This document shows positions 1 to 8,471 of a DNA stretch of 33,376 bases, one piece after another. The position numbers and the translations under genes were made by a program. Position 1 is the stretch's first letter. The number at the start of each line of letters is the position of its first letter. The notes below the pieces were generated by a model, which saw only the letters and a program-made list of their open reading frames with translations, made no database searches and had not been told where the DNA came from. Source of the DNA: Ezakiella sp. (GTDB lineage Bacteria > Bacillota > Clostridia > Tissierellales > Peptoniphilaceae); the NCBI GenBank assembly GCA_022778715.1, contig JALFRW010000006.1:1-33376 (forward strand), read 5' to 3'.

Positions 1-894
1 ATAAGTTTCATAATCGGCATCGTAGGCTAAAACGACATATCTAACATCCAAATCCAGAAGCAATTGAATTTGTTCTTTTGAGATATTTTGTCCTAAAGTC
101 GCAAGTGCGATATTATTTTCGCTGCCATAATAAGTTCCAAACTTCATTACAGATTTTTCGCCTTCGAAAATAATTGCCATTTGTTTCTTTCTTATTGCCT
201 CCTGGTTCTCATAAATGCCGTAAAAAGTTTTACTTGTGGGATGACTTAAACATTCACCTTTTAACCAAATTGGCGAATACTTTGCTTTAGCATCTGGATC
301 TAAGAAACGACCGCGCACACCAATTAATTCACCCTTGATGTCAAAATTTGGAATTATGATGCAGTTTTTTGCCGCGTCAAATCGGATATTAAATCTTTGA
401 AGCTCCTGAAGATTTATTCCCTCTTGAATCCAAGGTTTGATGCCGTTATAATCAAAAGTAAAGTTATTTAATATTTTTTTATCAAGTATCTTAAAGTTTA
501 ATTGCTCCGTTGTAGTAATCATTGACCCCGATAACTCTTGCATATATTTATAATCTTGCATGATTTCGGCTAAATCACTATTTGGAACTATTGAACCATC
601 CAAATCGCATAATGAAATTGCTTGTTGAAGTGTAATCTCTTTGCCGCGCAAAGCGTACATCTTCATAAGAAGTGTAAATATGTCAAACAATTCATTGCAA
701 TCTGTATAACACTTGAATAATTTTGTATTTTTATAATAATAGAGCTTTGGACTGCCACCTTCTAAGTTGTGGCAACAGGTGGGGAATATAATAAAAGCAT
801 CACTTTCATAATGCGGCTCTACATTAAATTGAAGTAGTATATCTTTAATTTGTTGATCTGAAACCTCTTGTCGTAATTCTCGAAGTGTATACAT
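1..894 (-). CDS. DnaG-like DNA primase, C-terminal end beyond the window
   Basis: Open reading frame from ATG at 894-892 running off the left edge (298 codons visible). An N-terminal zinc-finger-like cluster (a TCCH group near residue 37, then CYTDC about 25 residues later) resembles the CHC2 zinc ribbon of bacterial and phage primases. A TOPRIM core follows: IIFEGEKS carries the catalytic Glu, and YDAD near the window edge is the Asp-x-Asp metal site. This is the order expected of a DnaG primase, which makes RNA primers at the replication fork together with the DnaB-type helicase. The helicase gene lies just upstream and its stop overlaps this start (TAATG), with a GAGGTGA-type ribosome site inside the helicase end, so translation is probably coupled. 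All Trp codons seen are TGG. Family assignment is good; the C-terminal helicase-interaction domain is not visible. Confidence 0.85.
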   Translation of the reverse strand, partial: MYTLRELRQEVSDQQIKDILLQFNVEPHYESDAFIIFPTCCHNLEGGSPKLYYYKNTKLFKCYTDCNELFDIFTLLMKMYALRGKEITLQQAISLCDLDGSIVPNSDLAEIMQDYKYMQELSGSMITTTEQLNFKILDKKILNNFTFDYNGIKPWIQEGINLQELQRFNIRFDAAKNCIIIPNFDIKGELIGVRGRFLDPDAKAKYSPIWLKGECLSHPTSKTFYGIYENQEAIRKKQMAIIFEGEKSVMKFGTYYGSENNIALATLGQNISKEQIQLLLDLDVRYVVLAYDADYETY

Positions 895-3524
895 TATAAT
901 TCACCTCTCGCTTTCAAATCTTCAAATTTATATACATGTTTTTCGTACTTCAATTCCCCAATTTCGACCGCTTTATAACTTGTATCAGTTATAAATAAGT
1001 CTTTTGCGCGGCAAGTTGCATGATCAAACCATCTAAATATCTTTACATAACTCATTTCACCGCGTCTATTTTTATAGAGGTCTATGACAATATTTGGTTC
1101 ATGATCAAATTTAAGTGGATTACTCTTTCTTAATCCTTCATAGACTTCTTTTATTTTATCTTTTTCTTTTTCATTTAAACGAGTTGCAATCATACCAATG
1201 TCAACTTTATCTACGATTGCTTTTGAACCTCTAATGCAATTTTGATCGCGCAATCCTGTTTCTATGCGGGACCAATTGTCATTCAACTGTGTTGCACTTT
1301 GAATAAATACTCCATAAGTCATTGCGACTTCTTTTAAAGTATTTGACAACATCATTAACGCGACATCTTCACGAACATCAATATCACGGAATTCACTTAA
1401 AAGTCCTGGACTACTAAAAATATAATCAAAATAGATAAATTCAACGCCATCTTGAACAATATATTTTGCAAGTCTTGCCTTAATCATTGCCATACTTGGA
1501 TCTGGAATTGATTCGATGATAAAATTATTATATTTTTCAATAATATCCAACGCCATTTCAATTCTTTTCCACTCATCAGGAGTATAATTACCAAGTAGAA
1601 TATTTTTTTCGTTTACGCCGCTAACATATGCAAGTACAAGTGTTTGAATTTCATCCGCACTCATCTCAGTAGCAACGAAAAGTACTTTTTGAAGATTGTC
1701 TCGAATGACAACATTCATATTTTCATCGATATATGGCATACTTATTGCGCATGCATTACCTACCATATACCTCGTATTATGAGTTACGATGAAATCGTTC
1801 ATTAAGAACAAATGTTCTTCGTTATCGACCAAGAAACATGTCATTGGCTCGGAATAATCAAGTTCTTCGATGTTGACAATTGGATTCCAAGCATTATTTT
1901 CAAATCGTTTTGTTTTATTAAGATACTTTTGTACTTTTTCTACTTTTCTTTCTAATCTAAAGAAATCAAGTTTTTCAGTGGGACTAGAAAGAATATTAAC
2001 ACCATAACAAATTTGTGTTGTGTACTTTTCTCTCTTGTCTTCAACAATATGAGTTTTGTATCCTAAACTGCGGCATAATTCAACAAAATTATCTGTAAGT
2101 TCTTTTCCAACAGAAGTAAAACGACATCTACCTTTATCATCAATACTTCCATCTGTATCCATAAGTCCTTGTAATAATGCTTTTCGTTGTTGAATATCTC
2201 CTAATAAGTATTCTTGAGGAATAAACTTATTATAACTATAAGCATTAACCAACTCGGCAGGGATAATATCTTCTACATGCACATTTTTGCCGCCCTTTGA
2301 AAAATAATAAGAATAATTGAGTGAACTTGCTTTCTTCACTTCCCATCCCATTATTTCTGCAATTTTGTTTGGCAATTCATCTGTTGCAGAAGAAAAAGTA
2401 AGACATTTATTAGTATCTTGTTGTCTAAAACTACCATCTCCCAATAAAAGTCCAAAAACATATGGATCGATTTTTAACGTTTTGGTTGGATATTCAACCG
2501 CACCATTCATTGGAACGAGATATCGATATCCACCTGCGGCATTATAATATCCGCCATTTTCTTTGACCTTCTGAATAAGTTCAGCCAAAGTTGTTGTTAT
2601 ATTTTTATTATATCTAACATCTCCCTCATGATATGTCCAGAGATGTTCATCATTGCATAATGCCGTTCTACCATCTTTGAAGGTAACCTTAAAAACTTTT
2701 CTTTCTCCTTGCGGGAAAATCTTTAATACACGCGTAGGTTTGCCGCATCTATCAAATAATTGATCACCAGGCTTAATATCCCCTACTTTCTTCCATCCTT
2801 CTGTTGTTGGAATTGAAACCGAGTTAGGTAATGCTTTGCCGACGCCGCTCGGCGCGCTGTATATATACAATTTTCCGCTACGTGCGCCTCTTGTAGCATA
2901 GTTTAAAATATCGCCGTCTAATGGTAAACCAACTTCTGGATTCTCTTTTAACTCATCGACTAATGCTCTTAAGCCTTTTGCCGCAAGTTGTGATGTTCCT
3001 TCTTCTTTACCGATATGACGATTTTCAATTTCAACAAGTTTTTCTCTAATATGATTCGGAATTTCAATTAACTTAATATTATTAAGTTTCTCGTCTTCCT
3101 TATCACGTGAAAGAAAATCTTTTGATGTATCATAAAATTCTTTAATATCAAAGCCAAGAGCATCTAAATCTCTCAACATTGAAAACTTTTTAAGTCGATT
3201 ATAATAAAATTCAAATTGTTTACAATCTGAACCTTCTGTTAAACGATGAGTGCTTAAAAGCCAATCATAACCTTTATTTTGAGTATAATATTCATATTGA
3301 CTTGGATATTGCTTCAAATAAAAATCAATATCTTGCGGCGAAATTGTGCTTACACCTTGTTTTGCCAAGTTGAAAATCGCATAATACACCATTTGTTGAA
3401 GAGGTTGACAAAAATCATTCTTCGTCAATACATACTCATCATTTTCAATTAAAAGTGGCTCACGCATTAATGTACTTAATACATATAATGAGGCATTTTT
3501 ATCGTATAATTGTTTATCTGCCAT
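894..3524 (-). CDS. Replicative DNA helicase, DnaB-like, with an in-frame intein
   Basis: This 876-residue precursor contains a 353-residue intein, leaving about 523 residues of mature helicase, close to the DnaB family length. The N-terminal region matches the DnaB N-domain and linker. The RecA-like motor domain starts at SAPSGVGK, where the Walker A motif is interrupted by the intein and resumes with Thr, giving GVGKT after splicing. Later motifs include FIYFDYIF (Walker B-like) and a QSATQLND segment with the conserved helicase Gln. The product unwinds DNA at the fork and works with the primase encoded immediately downstream. I chose the ATG at 3524 because AGGAG lies 12 bases upstream; the ATG at 3536 sits almost on top of that site. 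The start overlaps the end of the putative loader gene, consistent with one operon. All Trp codons are TGG. Confidence 0.9.
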   Translation of the reverse strand: MADKQLYDKNASLYVLSTLMREPLLIENDEYVLTKNDFCQPLQQMVYYAIFNLAKQGVSTISPQDIDFYLKQYPSQYEYYTQNKGYDWLLSTHRLTEGSDCKQFEFYYNRLKKFSMLRDLDALGFDIKEFYDTSKDFLSRDKEDEKLNNIKLIEIPNHIREKLVEIENRHIGKEEGTSQLAAKGLRALVDELKENPEVGLPLDGDILNYATRGARSGKLYIYSAPSGVGKALPNSVSIPTTEGWKKVGDIKPGDQLFDRCGKPTRVLKIFPQGERKVFKVTFKDGRTALCNDEHLWTYHEGDVRYNKNITTTLAELIQKVKENGGYYNAAGGYRYLVPMNGAVEYPTKTLKIDPYVFGLLLGDGSFRQQDTNKCLTFSSATDELPNKIAEIMGWEVKKASSLNYSYYFSKGGKNVHVEDIIPAELVNAYSYNKFIPQEYLLGDIQQRKALLQGLMDTDGSIDDKGRCRFTSVGKELTDNFVELCRSLGYKTHIVEDKREKYTTQICYGVNILSSPTEKLDFFRLERKVEKVQKYLNKTKRFENNAWNPIVNIEELDYSEPMTCFLVDNEEHLFLMNDFIVTHNTRYMVGNACAISMPYIDENMNVVIRDNLQKVLFVATEMSADEIQTLVLAYVSGVNEKNILLGNYTPDEWKRIEMALDIIEKYNNFIIESIPDPSMAMIKARLAKYIVQDGVEFIYFDYIFSSPGLLSEFRDIDVREDVALMMLSNTLKEVAMTYGVFIQSATQLNDNWSRIETGLRDQNCIRGSKAIVDKVDIGMIATRLNEKEKDKIKEVYEGLRKSNPLKFDHEPNIVIDLYKNRRGEMSYVKIFRWFDHATCRAKDLFITDTSYKAVEIGELKYEKHVYKFEDLKARGEL
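1776..2834 (-). mobile_element. Intein with LAGLIDADG endonuclease domain in the helicase Walker A motif
   Basis: The insertion begins at Ala (codon at 2834) directly after GVGK and ends VTHN before the extein Thr (codon at 1775). Removal restores GVGKT exactly. The 353 residues comprise an N-terminal Hint half (ALPNSVSIPTTEGW start, block B at CNDEHLW), a two-motif LAGLIDADG region (FGLLLGDGS and LLQGLMDTDGS) and the C-terminal Hint half (TCFLVDNEEH then FIVTHN). There is no N-terminal Cys or Ser. Instead it has Ala1, a Trp two residues after the block B His, a Cys in block F and Thr in the final THN. This matches the WCT signature described for class 3 inteins, in which the block F Cys starts splicing. 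That class is common in DnaB. The class is inferred by motif alignment by eye. The four Trp codons are all TGG. Confidence 0.9.
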
Positions 3525-3924
3525 CTTCGTCGCCATCTCCTAAATCTATTTCATTCAAGTCTAATTGCGGAATTTTGCGCTTTTTAATACGTCCGGGTCG
3601 AATATTAAAGATAATATTATTTTCTTCATATTCAATCGCCTTTTTCGCTTGCTTGACTTGTTCTTCTCTTTCTAATTCAAGTTGCTTAAAATAGTCTGCC
3701 GCAGGTTTTCTTATTGAAGGTACAATACCTATCCCATAGGCCGGAGATAGAGATTGCCCTCTTACTTCAACCCAATAAACCAAGCAACGAGCAATCTCTT
3801 TGAAAGACATTCCCAACTCAAGCACATATCGTTGGATTTGACCTTGTATCATTGGTGAGAGTTTAGTTTCTCCCGTTAAATCTTTAATTAAATTAACAAG
3901 GTCTGCCTTTACATAATCTTCCAT
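3514..3924 (-). CDS. Putative helicase loader or replication accessory protein
   Basis: This 136-residue protein is encoded immediately upstream of the helicase and overlaps its start by 11 bases. It has no motif I can name securely. The N-terminal half is mostly helical (KADLVNLIKDLTGETKLSPM and a FKEIARCLVYW segment). A charged, partly coiled middle (residues about 80-95, Glu/Lys-rich) and a very acidic end (DLGDGDEDG) follow. There is no P-loop, so it is not a DnaC-type AAA+ loader. Size, acidic tail and position between an annealing protein and DnaB would suit a non-ATPase loader or organiser such as those of Firmicutes phages. This function is inferred from context only. Trp is TGG. The start ATG at 3924 follows the previous gene's stop by 10 bases. 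Confidence 0.6.
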   Translation of the reverse strand: MEDYVKADLVNLIKDLTGETKLSPMIQGQIQRYVLELGMSFKEIARCLVYWVEVRGQSLSPAYGIGIVPSIRKPAADYFKQLELEREEQVKQAKKAIEYEENNIIFNIRPGRIKKRKIPQLDLNEIDLGDGDEDGR

Positions 3925-3934
3925 ACTACTTATC

Positions 3935-4672
3935 CTATTCTCCCAACGCAGTTAAATATTCCTTTGCGGCCAAAAGTTGCGGGATATGGGAAGTTGTAGT
4001 TTGACTAATTCTTACATCTCCAAAATGTTCTCTGATGTAACTATCAACCTCTCCCTCATAATCTGAACCAACATATTTGATAATTAAGTTGGCAACCTCT
4101 GATTGCAAAGTTGCAAGTTTATTTTCTTCAAGACTATTTTCGTCAATTGCGGCCGCATCACTACTATCTTCAGGAAGATCTTCACCTGCATACACATACA
4201 AACCAACACCATGACGCGCAATTGCTTTTGTTAACGCACGTTGTATTGCCTTATTTACTTGTGTTGAAGTGACTTCTCCCGCAAGAATTGCTTGATTGCG
4301 GTTATTCATAATTGGAAGTTCTTCAATATGTTCAATGCCTTGAACTGTAACTCCCACTTTGACCCATGCTGTTCTACCATCTGTAAAGTAGTTAATGGGA
4401 ATAACTGTCTTTTTAACAATCGTGACCTCTGATTGCGGACTTTCAGGAATTGCATTCGCAATATCCATTTCCTTCTTATCATAATGGTCAACTTGAGTTG
4501 TAATAATTTCTTGATCTCTCTCGTAAATTTTATAAGTTGCGTCGGGGAATCTCTTCTTGAGTTCACCCCAAGCCCATGCCCACGAAACATAACTTAATTT
4601 GTCTTTTTTCTTAATTTTGTCTGATAAATTGATACTTGATAATACTTTAAAATAGTTAAATTCTTGTTCCAT
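3935..4672 (-). CDS. DUF1071-type single-strand annealing protein (Rad52-like recombinase)
   Basis: 245 residues. The N-terminal motif KLSYVSWAWAWGELKKRFPD, the central GRTAWVKVGV and the segment NKAIQRALTKAIARHGVGLY followed by YAGEDL are typical of the DUF1071 family, a group of phage annealing proteins linked to the Rad52/Sak3 superfamily. Such proteins bind single-stranded DNA and anneal complementary strands during phage recombination and concatemer formation. The C-terminal third (after about residue 170) is acidic and variable, as in other annealases where it contacts SSB. An SSB-like gene precedes it and the helicase-loader region follows. AGGAGAAAA precedes the ATG. The stop is TAG, which argues against TAG being recoded. 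All Trp codons are TGG. Confidence 0.85.
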   Translation of the reverse strand: MEQEFNYFKVLSSINLSDKIKKKDKLSYVSWAWAWGELKKRFPDATYKIYERDQEIITTQVDHYDKKEMDIANAIPESPQSEVTIVKKTVIPINYFTDGRTAWVKVGVTVQGIEHIEELPIMNNRNQAILAGEVTSTQVNKAIQRALTKAIARHGVGLYVYAGEDLPEDSSDAAAIDENSLEENKLATLQSEVANLIIKYVGSDYEGEVDSYIREHFGDVRISQTTTSHIPQLLAAKEYLTALGE

Positions 4673-4715
4673 TTTTATTTTCTCCTATTGTTTCGTGTAA
4701 TCTTAAATCGGCATA

Positions 4716-4736
4716 AGGGGAGTTTTACACTCCCCT
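4716..4736 (-). other. 8-bp GC-rich hairpin between the SSB-like and annealase genes
   Basis: Perfect arms AGGGGAGT (4716-4723) and ACTCCCCT (4729-4736) flank a 5-base loop. No run of T follows on either strand, so it is not a standard intrinsic terminator. It may be an RNA-stability or processing element that sets the ratio of SSB-like protein to annealase. That role is inferred only from its position. Confidence 0.5.
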
Positions 4737-4752
4737 GACCTTTCTTAATTTT

Positions 4753-5613
4753 TTAGATTAAAGATGTTTGTCTGCTTGTAACAGGTCTTGCAGGTGCTGC
4801 CGCCGCGGCCGTTGCATTTTCAGCGGTAATTTGAATGTCTCTTGCCGCATATGCTTGAGTAAGAGTCATAATTGCCGTCATATCATACATTCCTTCGCCT
4901 ACGATCGGGTTATCACCAGAAGTGATATTGTAGGAACGAACGAGGTTGGTATATGTTTTAACTCTTGCATCACCAAATGCCGCCTTTTCTTCAACTGTTG
5001 CAATTTGAACGATCGAACGAATGTCACCTTCAAAAGAAACAGTTGCATTTACCGGATACATGCTCGTAATTGCCTTAATGATTTCAGGCTTTGCAGGATC
5101 AACATTGAAGTGGAACACATTCATGTTCGTGCCGTTATAATTGCTTTGCGCAACTTCAAGATCATAAGTGTAAATTTCGTTGTCTTTGTTGGTCTTTGCT
5201 ACCAAACCCTTACGAACGAATCCACCAAATTCAAATCTTGCCTTATCAGGTGTAACACCTTTTTCTGCACTAACGAACTTACCAGAAATTCTTTGAGCAG
5301 AAGCCATTTGATTGGTAGTTTTGTTAAAATAACGTTCCTCACGAAGTTCGCCGGAAACACGCACTTTCTTACCAACCAAGTCTCTCATCTTGTCATAAGA
5401 CTCAAACAATTTGCTTTCTGCGCCGTTTTGTGTAAGTTTCTTTGCGAAGAATTGAATCGTGAATTCATTAAGTTTGTCATCCAACATTGCATCTACCTTG
5501 ATGTCGCCGGAGATGAATTCAGAACCGTTTGTTTTGCTGTTTTTGATTTCAAGATTGTACTCTTTAAGTGTACCAATGATTTCAACTCTGTTTTTTACAA
5601 TTTCGTTTGCCAT
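4753..5613 (-). CDS. Single-stranded DNA-binding-like protein (OB-fold candidate)
   Basis: 286 residues from the ATG at 5613, which has AGAGGA 12 bases upstream; the frame is open further upstream but that extension has no ribosome site. The sequence is rich in alternating hydrophobic beta-type segments (NRVEIIGTLKEYNLEI, KKVRVSGELREERYF, NATVSFEGDIRS), as expected for OB folds. It ends in a flexible Ala/Pro-rich tail (residues about 265-280). Several segments look like two consecutive OB-type units. It likely coats single-stranded DNA during replication and hands it to the annealase encoded downstream. This assignment rests on fold-like pattern and neighbourhood, not on a signature motif; a structural or tail role is less likely here. 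There are no in-frame TGA codons. Confidence 0.65.
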   Translation of the reverse strand: MANEIVKNRVEIIGTLKEYNLEIKNSKTNGSEFISGDIKVDAMLDDKLNEFTIQFFAKKLTQNGAESKLFESYDKMRDLVGKKVRVSGELREERYFNKTTNQMASAQRISGKFVSAEKGVTPDKARFEFGGFVRKGLVAKTNKDNEIYTYDLEVAQSNYNGTNMNVFHFNVDPAKPEIIKAITSMYPVNATVSFEGDIRSIVQIATVEEKAAFGDARVKTYTNLVRSYNITSGDNPIVGEGMYDMTAIMTLTQAYAARDIQITAENATAAAAAPARPVTSRQTSLI

Positions 5614-5680
5614 AATGTTAATTTTCCTCTTTAATAATAGTTTTTTAATTCGCGTGTTTGTTAACCTTTTCTGAGTCAAC

Positions 5681-5956
5681 CTAGTCTAAAATGTAATTTT
5701 TGCCCGCGTCCGTAAGATAATACGTGACATATTCTTTTGGCATCGTAATGCCTTTGCTATTTGTAAACTCTCTTACAACTGCACCTTTCGCCGCAAGTTT
5801 GCGAATTACAAGTGAGTTCATAACAGGGTGAATACCTTTAATGCCAGCTGCGTCCGCGAGATCGGAACCGACTCATTCACCCTCATGTTGTTGTAAGAAA
5901 GACAATGCCTTAATACAGTTGTCGGTCAACGGACCGATTTCCTTTGTTGTTGCCAT
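5681..5956 (-). CDS. Small winged-helix-like protein with one in-frame TGA (Trp28)
   Basis: 91 residues if TGA is read as Trp; under the standard code it would stop after 27. The frame starts MATTKEIGPLTDNC, continues LSFLQQHEGE, then the TGA at 5875-5873, then VGSDLADAAGIKG and ends GKNYILD with TAG. The pattern of helix, helix-turn-helix (SDLADAAGI...MNSLVIRKLAAKGAVV) and a beta wing (TYYLTDAGKNY) resembles MarR- or DUF-type winged-helix DNA-binding proteins. It is the first gene after the promoter at 5999-6027, ahead of the SSB-like gene, and has a GAGGAT ribosome site. A regulatory role is plausible but unproven. It is one of few genes in the replication half that needs TGA decoding to be made full length. 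Confidence 0.8.
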
Positions 5957-5998
5957 ATAGTTTTCAATCCTCAATGTTATTCTTTATTTTATAATATA

Positions 5999-6027
5999 AT
6001 TATACACCAATTTTGAAAAAATGTCAA
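5999..6027 (-). promoter_or_regulatory. Consensus sigma70-type promoter for the replication operon
   Basis: On the minus strand TTGACA (6027-6022), a 17-base spacer and TATAAT (6004-5999) match the consensus exactly. Transcription would start near 5991, about 35 bases before the winged-helix-like gene. The spacer (T-rich, then AAAATTGG) is nearly identical to that of the promoter at 11571-11599, showing a repeated promoter type. Confidence 0.85.
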
Positions 6028-6028
6028 A

Positions 6029-8206
6029 TTATATTATTCTTTCAATTTCCTTCTGCGAAATTATTGCTCCAATAGAGTCTTTACCCTTAAGTGATACTTT
6101 ATCGGCTTTAAGCGGCGTTATTTTATTCTTGCTGACTAAGTAAAACTCCTCTCTGCCTGTAGCCAAAACAATGAAACGAGTATTTTCTGCCACTGATTGA
6201 CCTTTTGAACCGCGGCTCTCATTTGTAAAGTCCTTTACAGATGTAATTTTACCTTTATTATCTTTGTTAACCATCAGCAAATAATCGTTATCACTAACCA
6301 CTAATGCCTTTTCGATGCGGTCAAAACCGCTCTTCACACCTTGAGTAAGTTTACCTGCAATATTAAGCTCTGAAAGCGGCAATTTTAATACTCTTTCACC
6401 ATTAAAAAGCATTAAGCTGTCTTGCGGCCCCATTTCTGCCGCGTAGACCAATTCATCGCCTTCCTTGAGTTTGATACCTTTGTTCTTCTTTTTGAAATTA
6501 TACTCAGATTGAAGTGTTAGTTTCACATTGCCATTTTTCGTTACTGTTACAAAAAACTTCTTTGATCCAACTAGCGCCGCGCCAATTACATCTTTCGCGC
6601 TACTTTCCGGCATAAACTCACCATCTTTATTGTAGAATGTCATTTCTGCCGTACTGCGAGCTTTTAGAACCGCAATTGTTGATGCTGTCGCACCTTTATC
6701 GTTTGCACCATCAGGAGTAATAAAGAAATTGTGATTTGTAAGTTGTTCAAGCGGCAAACTATTTTCATCTTGATCGATGGTTGTAAGCCTATCGTCGCCG
6801 CAAATTCCGCGCATTTCTTCTAATTGACTTCTGATGATTTTGTAACGAGTTTCTTCATTCTTGACGATGTCTCTAAATTTAGCTACTTCATTTTCAAGTT
6901 TCTTTTCATCGTCTTGAAGTTCGGCAATATCAAGTTTAGAAAGTCTTGAAAGTTTAATATCCAAAATTGCGTCCGCCTGCTCATCATTAAGATAAAAATG
7001 CGCTTTAATTGCCGTTTTTGCCGCGTCCCTATTTGCCGCATTGCGAATTAGACTAATAAGTGTATCAATATCACTTAAGCACTTCTGCAAACCAATCACC
7101 ACAGTTAGTTTGTGTGCCGATTTTTCTAAATCCGCTTGAGCGATTGCCCCAATAACCTTGCTACGATGGTTTACATATGAAGCAATCATTTGTTTAAGAT
7201 TATAAATCTTAGGTTCGCCGTTTACAATAACGGTATTGTTCATTTTTATTGTTGTCGCCAATTTAGTTTTGGTAAACAACATATCTAATGTTGCGGGAAT
7301 ATCCGCGCCTTTGGTCAAAATAATATATACTTGCGGTCTTCCATTCGTGATTTCATAATAGAAGTCATCAAATACATCAACTCCTTCTTCAAGAACTAAC
7401 TTTTTAAGCGGTTGAATTATGCCGCCTTCAAGTTCAGTCATGTAAGGAATATCCGTGAAGACCAATTTTGTTTTCCCATTAGTAAGTTTTTCGATAGTAT
7501 AATTACTACGAAGTTTGAAGTTGCCTTGACCAGTTGTATATGCTTCTCTTAAAATCTCACCATTAATTATCTTTCCTCCTGTTGGGAAGTCTGGACCTTT
7601 AATGAATTTAAGAAGATCATCAACAGTACACTCATCTACATGATCAAGATAGTATTCAATTGCAGAAGCAACTTCATTATAGTTATGCGGCAACAAGCTT
7701 GAACTTATACCGACTGCGATACCACTGTTACCATTGCACAATAAGTTAGGAAATTTACTCGGCAAATAACAGGGTTCTTTTTCGCTTTCATCGTAGTTAG
7801 GCTTGAATGGTACGCAATTTTTATCAATATCTTCAAGCATAAGATCTCCGACTTTAGACAATTTACATTCGGTATATCTCATTGCCGCGGCGCTATCACC
7901 GATAATGTTGCCGCTATTACCCTGAACATAAACTAGAGGATAACGCATTTTCCACCATTGACTCAAACGAATCAACGCATCGTATATTGAAGTATCTCCG
8001 TGAGGATGGTAGACCATTGCGGCTCCAATTACGTTAGCGCACTTTTTTGTCTTTTTCGTTGAATCGAGTTTTAACTCATGAAGTGTCCACAAAATACGGC
8101 GATGAACAGGTTTTTGATTATCTTCAACACTACTAATAGCACGAGACTTAATAACGGCGTTTGCATATGTTAAAAAATCTACTTTAGATTTATCGTTAAT
8201 GTTCAT
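6029..8206 (-). CDS. Type II DNA topoisomerase subunit A (GyrA/ParC family)
   Basis: 725 residues, colinear with GyrA/ParC. The N-terminal part has KPVHRRILW and VYHPHGDTSIYDAL. The catalytic Tyr is in AAAMRYTE (Tyr111), where the enzyme forms its covalent link to DNA. A tower and coiled-coil region follows (residues about 350-470). The C-terminal part has beta-propeller-like repeats (for example GDELVYAAEMG, SDNDYLLMVNK and REEFYLVSKN). With the subunit B encoded upstream it would pass one duplex through another to relieve supercoils or decatenate replicated phage DNA. No GyrA-box (QRRGGKG) is evident, so ParC/TopoIV-like activity is as likely as gyrase. ATG overlaps the preceding small gene's end and a GGAGGAAA ribosome site lies upstream. 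Stop is TAA. No in-frame TGA. Confidence 0.93.
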   Translation of the reverse strand: MNINDKSKVDFLTYANAVIKSRAISSVEDNQKPVHRRILWTLHELKLDSTKKTKKCANVIGAAMVYHPHGDTSIYDALIRLSQWWKMRYPLVYVQGNSGNIIGDSAAAMRYTECKLSKVGDLMLEDIDKNCVPFKPNYDESEKEPCYLPSKFPNLLCNGNSGIAVGISSSLLPHNYNEVASAIEYYLDHVDECTVDDLLKFIKGPDFPTGGKIINGEILREAYTTGQGNFKLRSNYTIEKLTNGKTKLVFTDIPYMTELEGGIIQPLKKLVLEEGVDVFDDFYYEITNGRPQVYIILTKGADIPATLDMLFTKTKLATTIKMNNTVIVNGEPKIYNLKQMIASYVNHRSKVIGAIAQADLEKSAHKLTVVIGLQKCLSDIDTLISLIRNAANRDAAKTAIKAHFYLNDEQADAILDIKLSRLSKLDIAELQDDEKKLENEVAKFRDIVKNEETRYKIIRSQLEEMRGICGDDRLTTIDQDENSLPLEQLTNHNFFITPDGANDKGATASTIAVLKARSTAEMTFYNKDGEFMPESSAKDVIGAALVGSKKFFVTVTKNGNVKLTLQSEYNFKKKNKGIKLKEGDELVYAAEMGPQDSLMLFNGERVLKLPLSELNIAGKLTQGVKSGFDRIEKALVVSDNDYLLMVNKDNKGKITSVKDFTNESRGSKGQSVAENTRFIVLATGREEFYLVSKNKITPLKADKVSLKGKDSIGAIISQKEIERII

Positions 8207-8471
8207 CTTTTTCCTCCTGTGGCGTTACTTTAAAGAAATTTTGTCGTAAATTATTTTGTTTTTCAAGTTCACAAAGTCGTTTATTTAATGAATTGATAAA
8301 AAGAAGAAGAACGCTAATTGGGGTATCTTCGTCAACTTGAAGTTCTTCCCAATTAACTTTTTGATTAGTTTCATCATTTTCGTCTTCTTCAAAGGTTGTT
8401 GTTGTTTTCGCAGGATATTCACTAACATCTTCTGGTGGGATCATACCCACAAAAGTATCATTTAATTCCAT
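8196..8471 (-). CDS. Small acidic protein between the topoisomerase subunits
   Basis: 91 residues, start overlapping the stop of subunit B (TAATG at 8471) and end overlapping the start of subunit A, so the three genes look translationally coupled. The sequence is acidic and low in complexity in the middle (TTTTFEEDENDETNQ) with a helical segment afterwards (ISVLLLFINSLNKRLCELEKQ) that could form a short coiled coil. I do not recognise a family. Its fixed place between two subunits of one enzyme suggests an accessory or regulatory partner, but this is inference. Confidence 0.7.
   Translation of the reverse strand: MELNDTFVGMIPPEDVSEYPAKTTTTFEEDENDETNQKVNWEELQVDEDTPISVLLLFINSLNKRLCELEKQNNLRQNFFKVTPQEEKDEH

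Noticed and set aside
4768-5634. A 288-codon open frame on the plus strand
   Set aside because: It is the antisense of the SSB-like gene, has Cys/Arg/Asn-rich composition unlike a folded protein, no ribosome site, and all other genes are on the minus strand.
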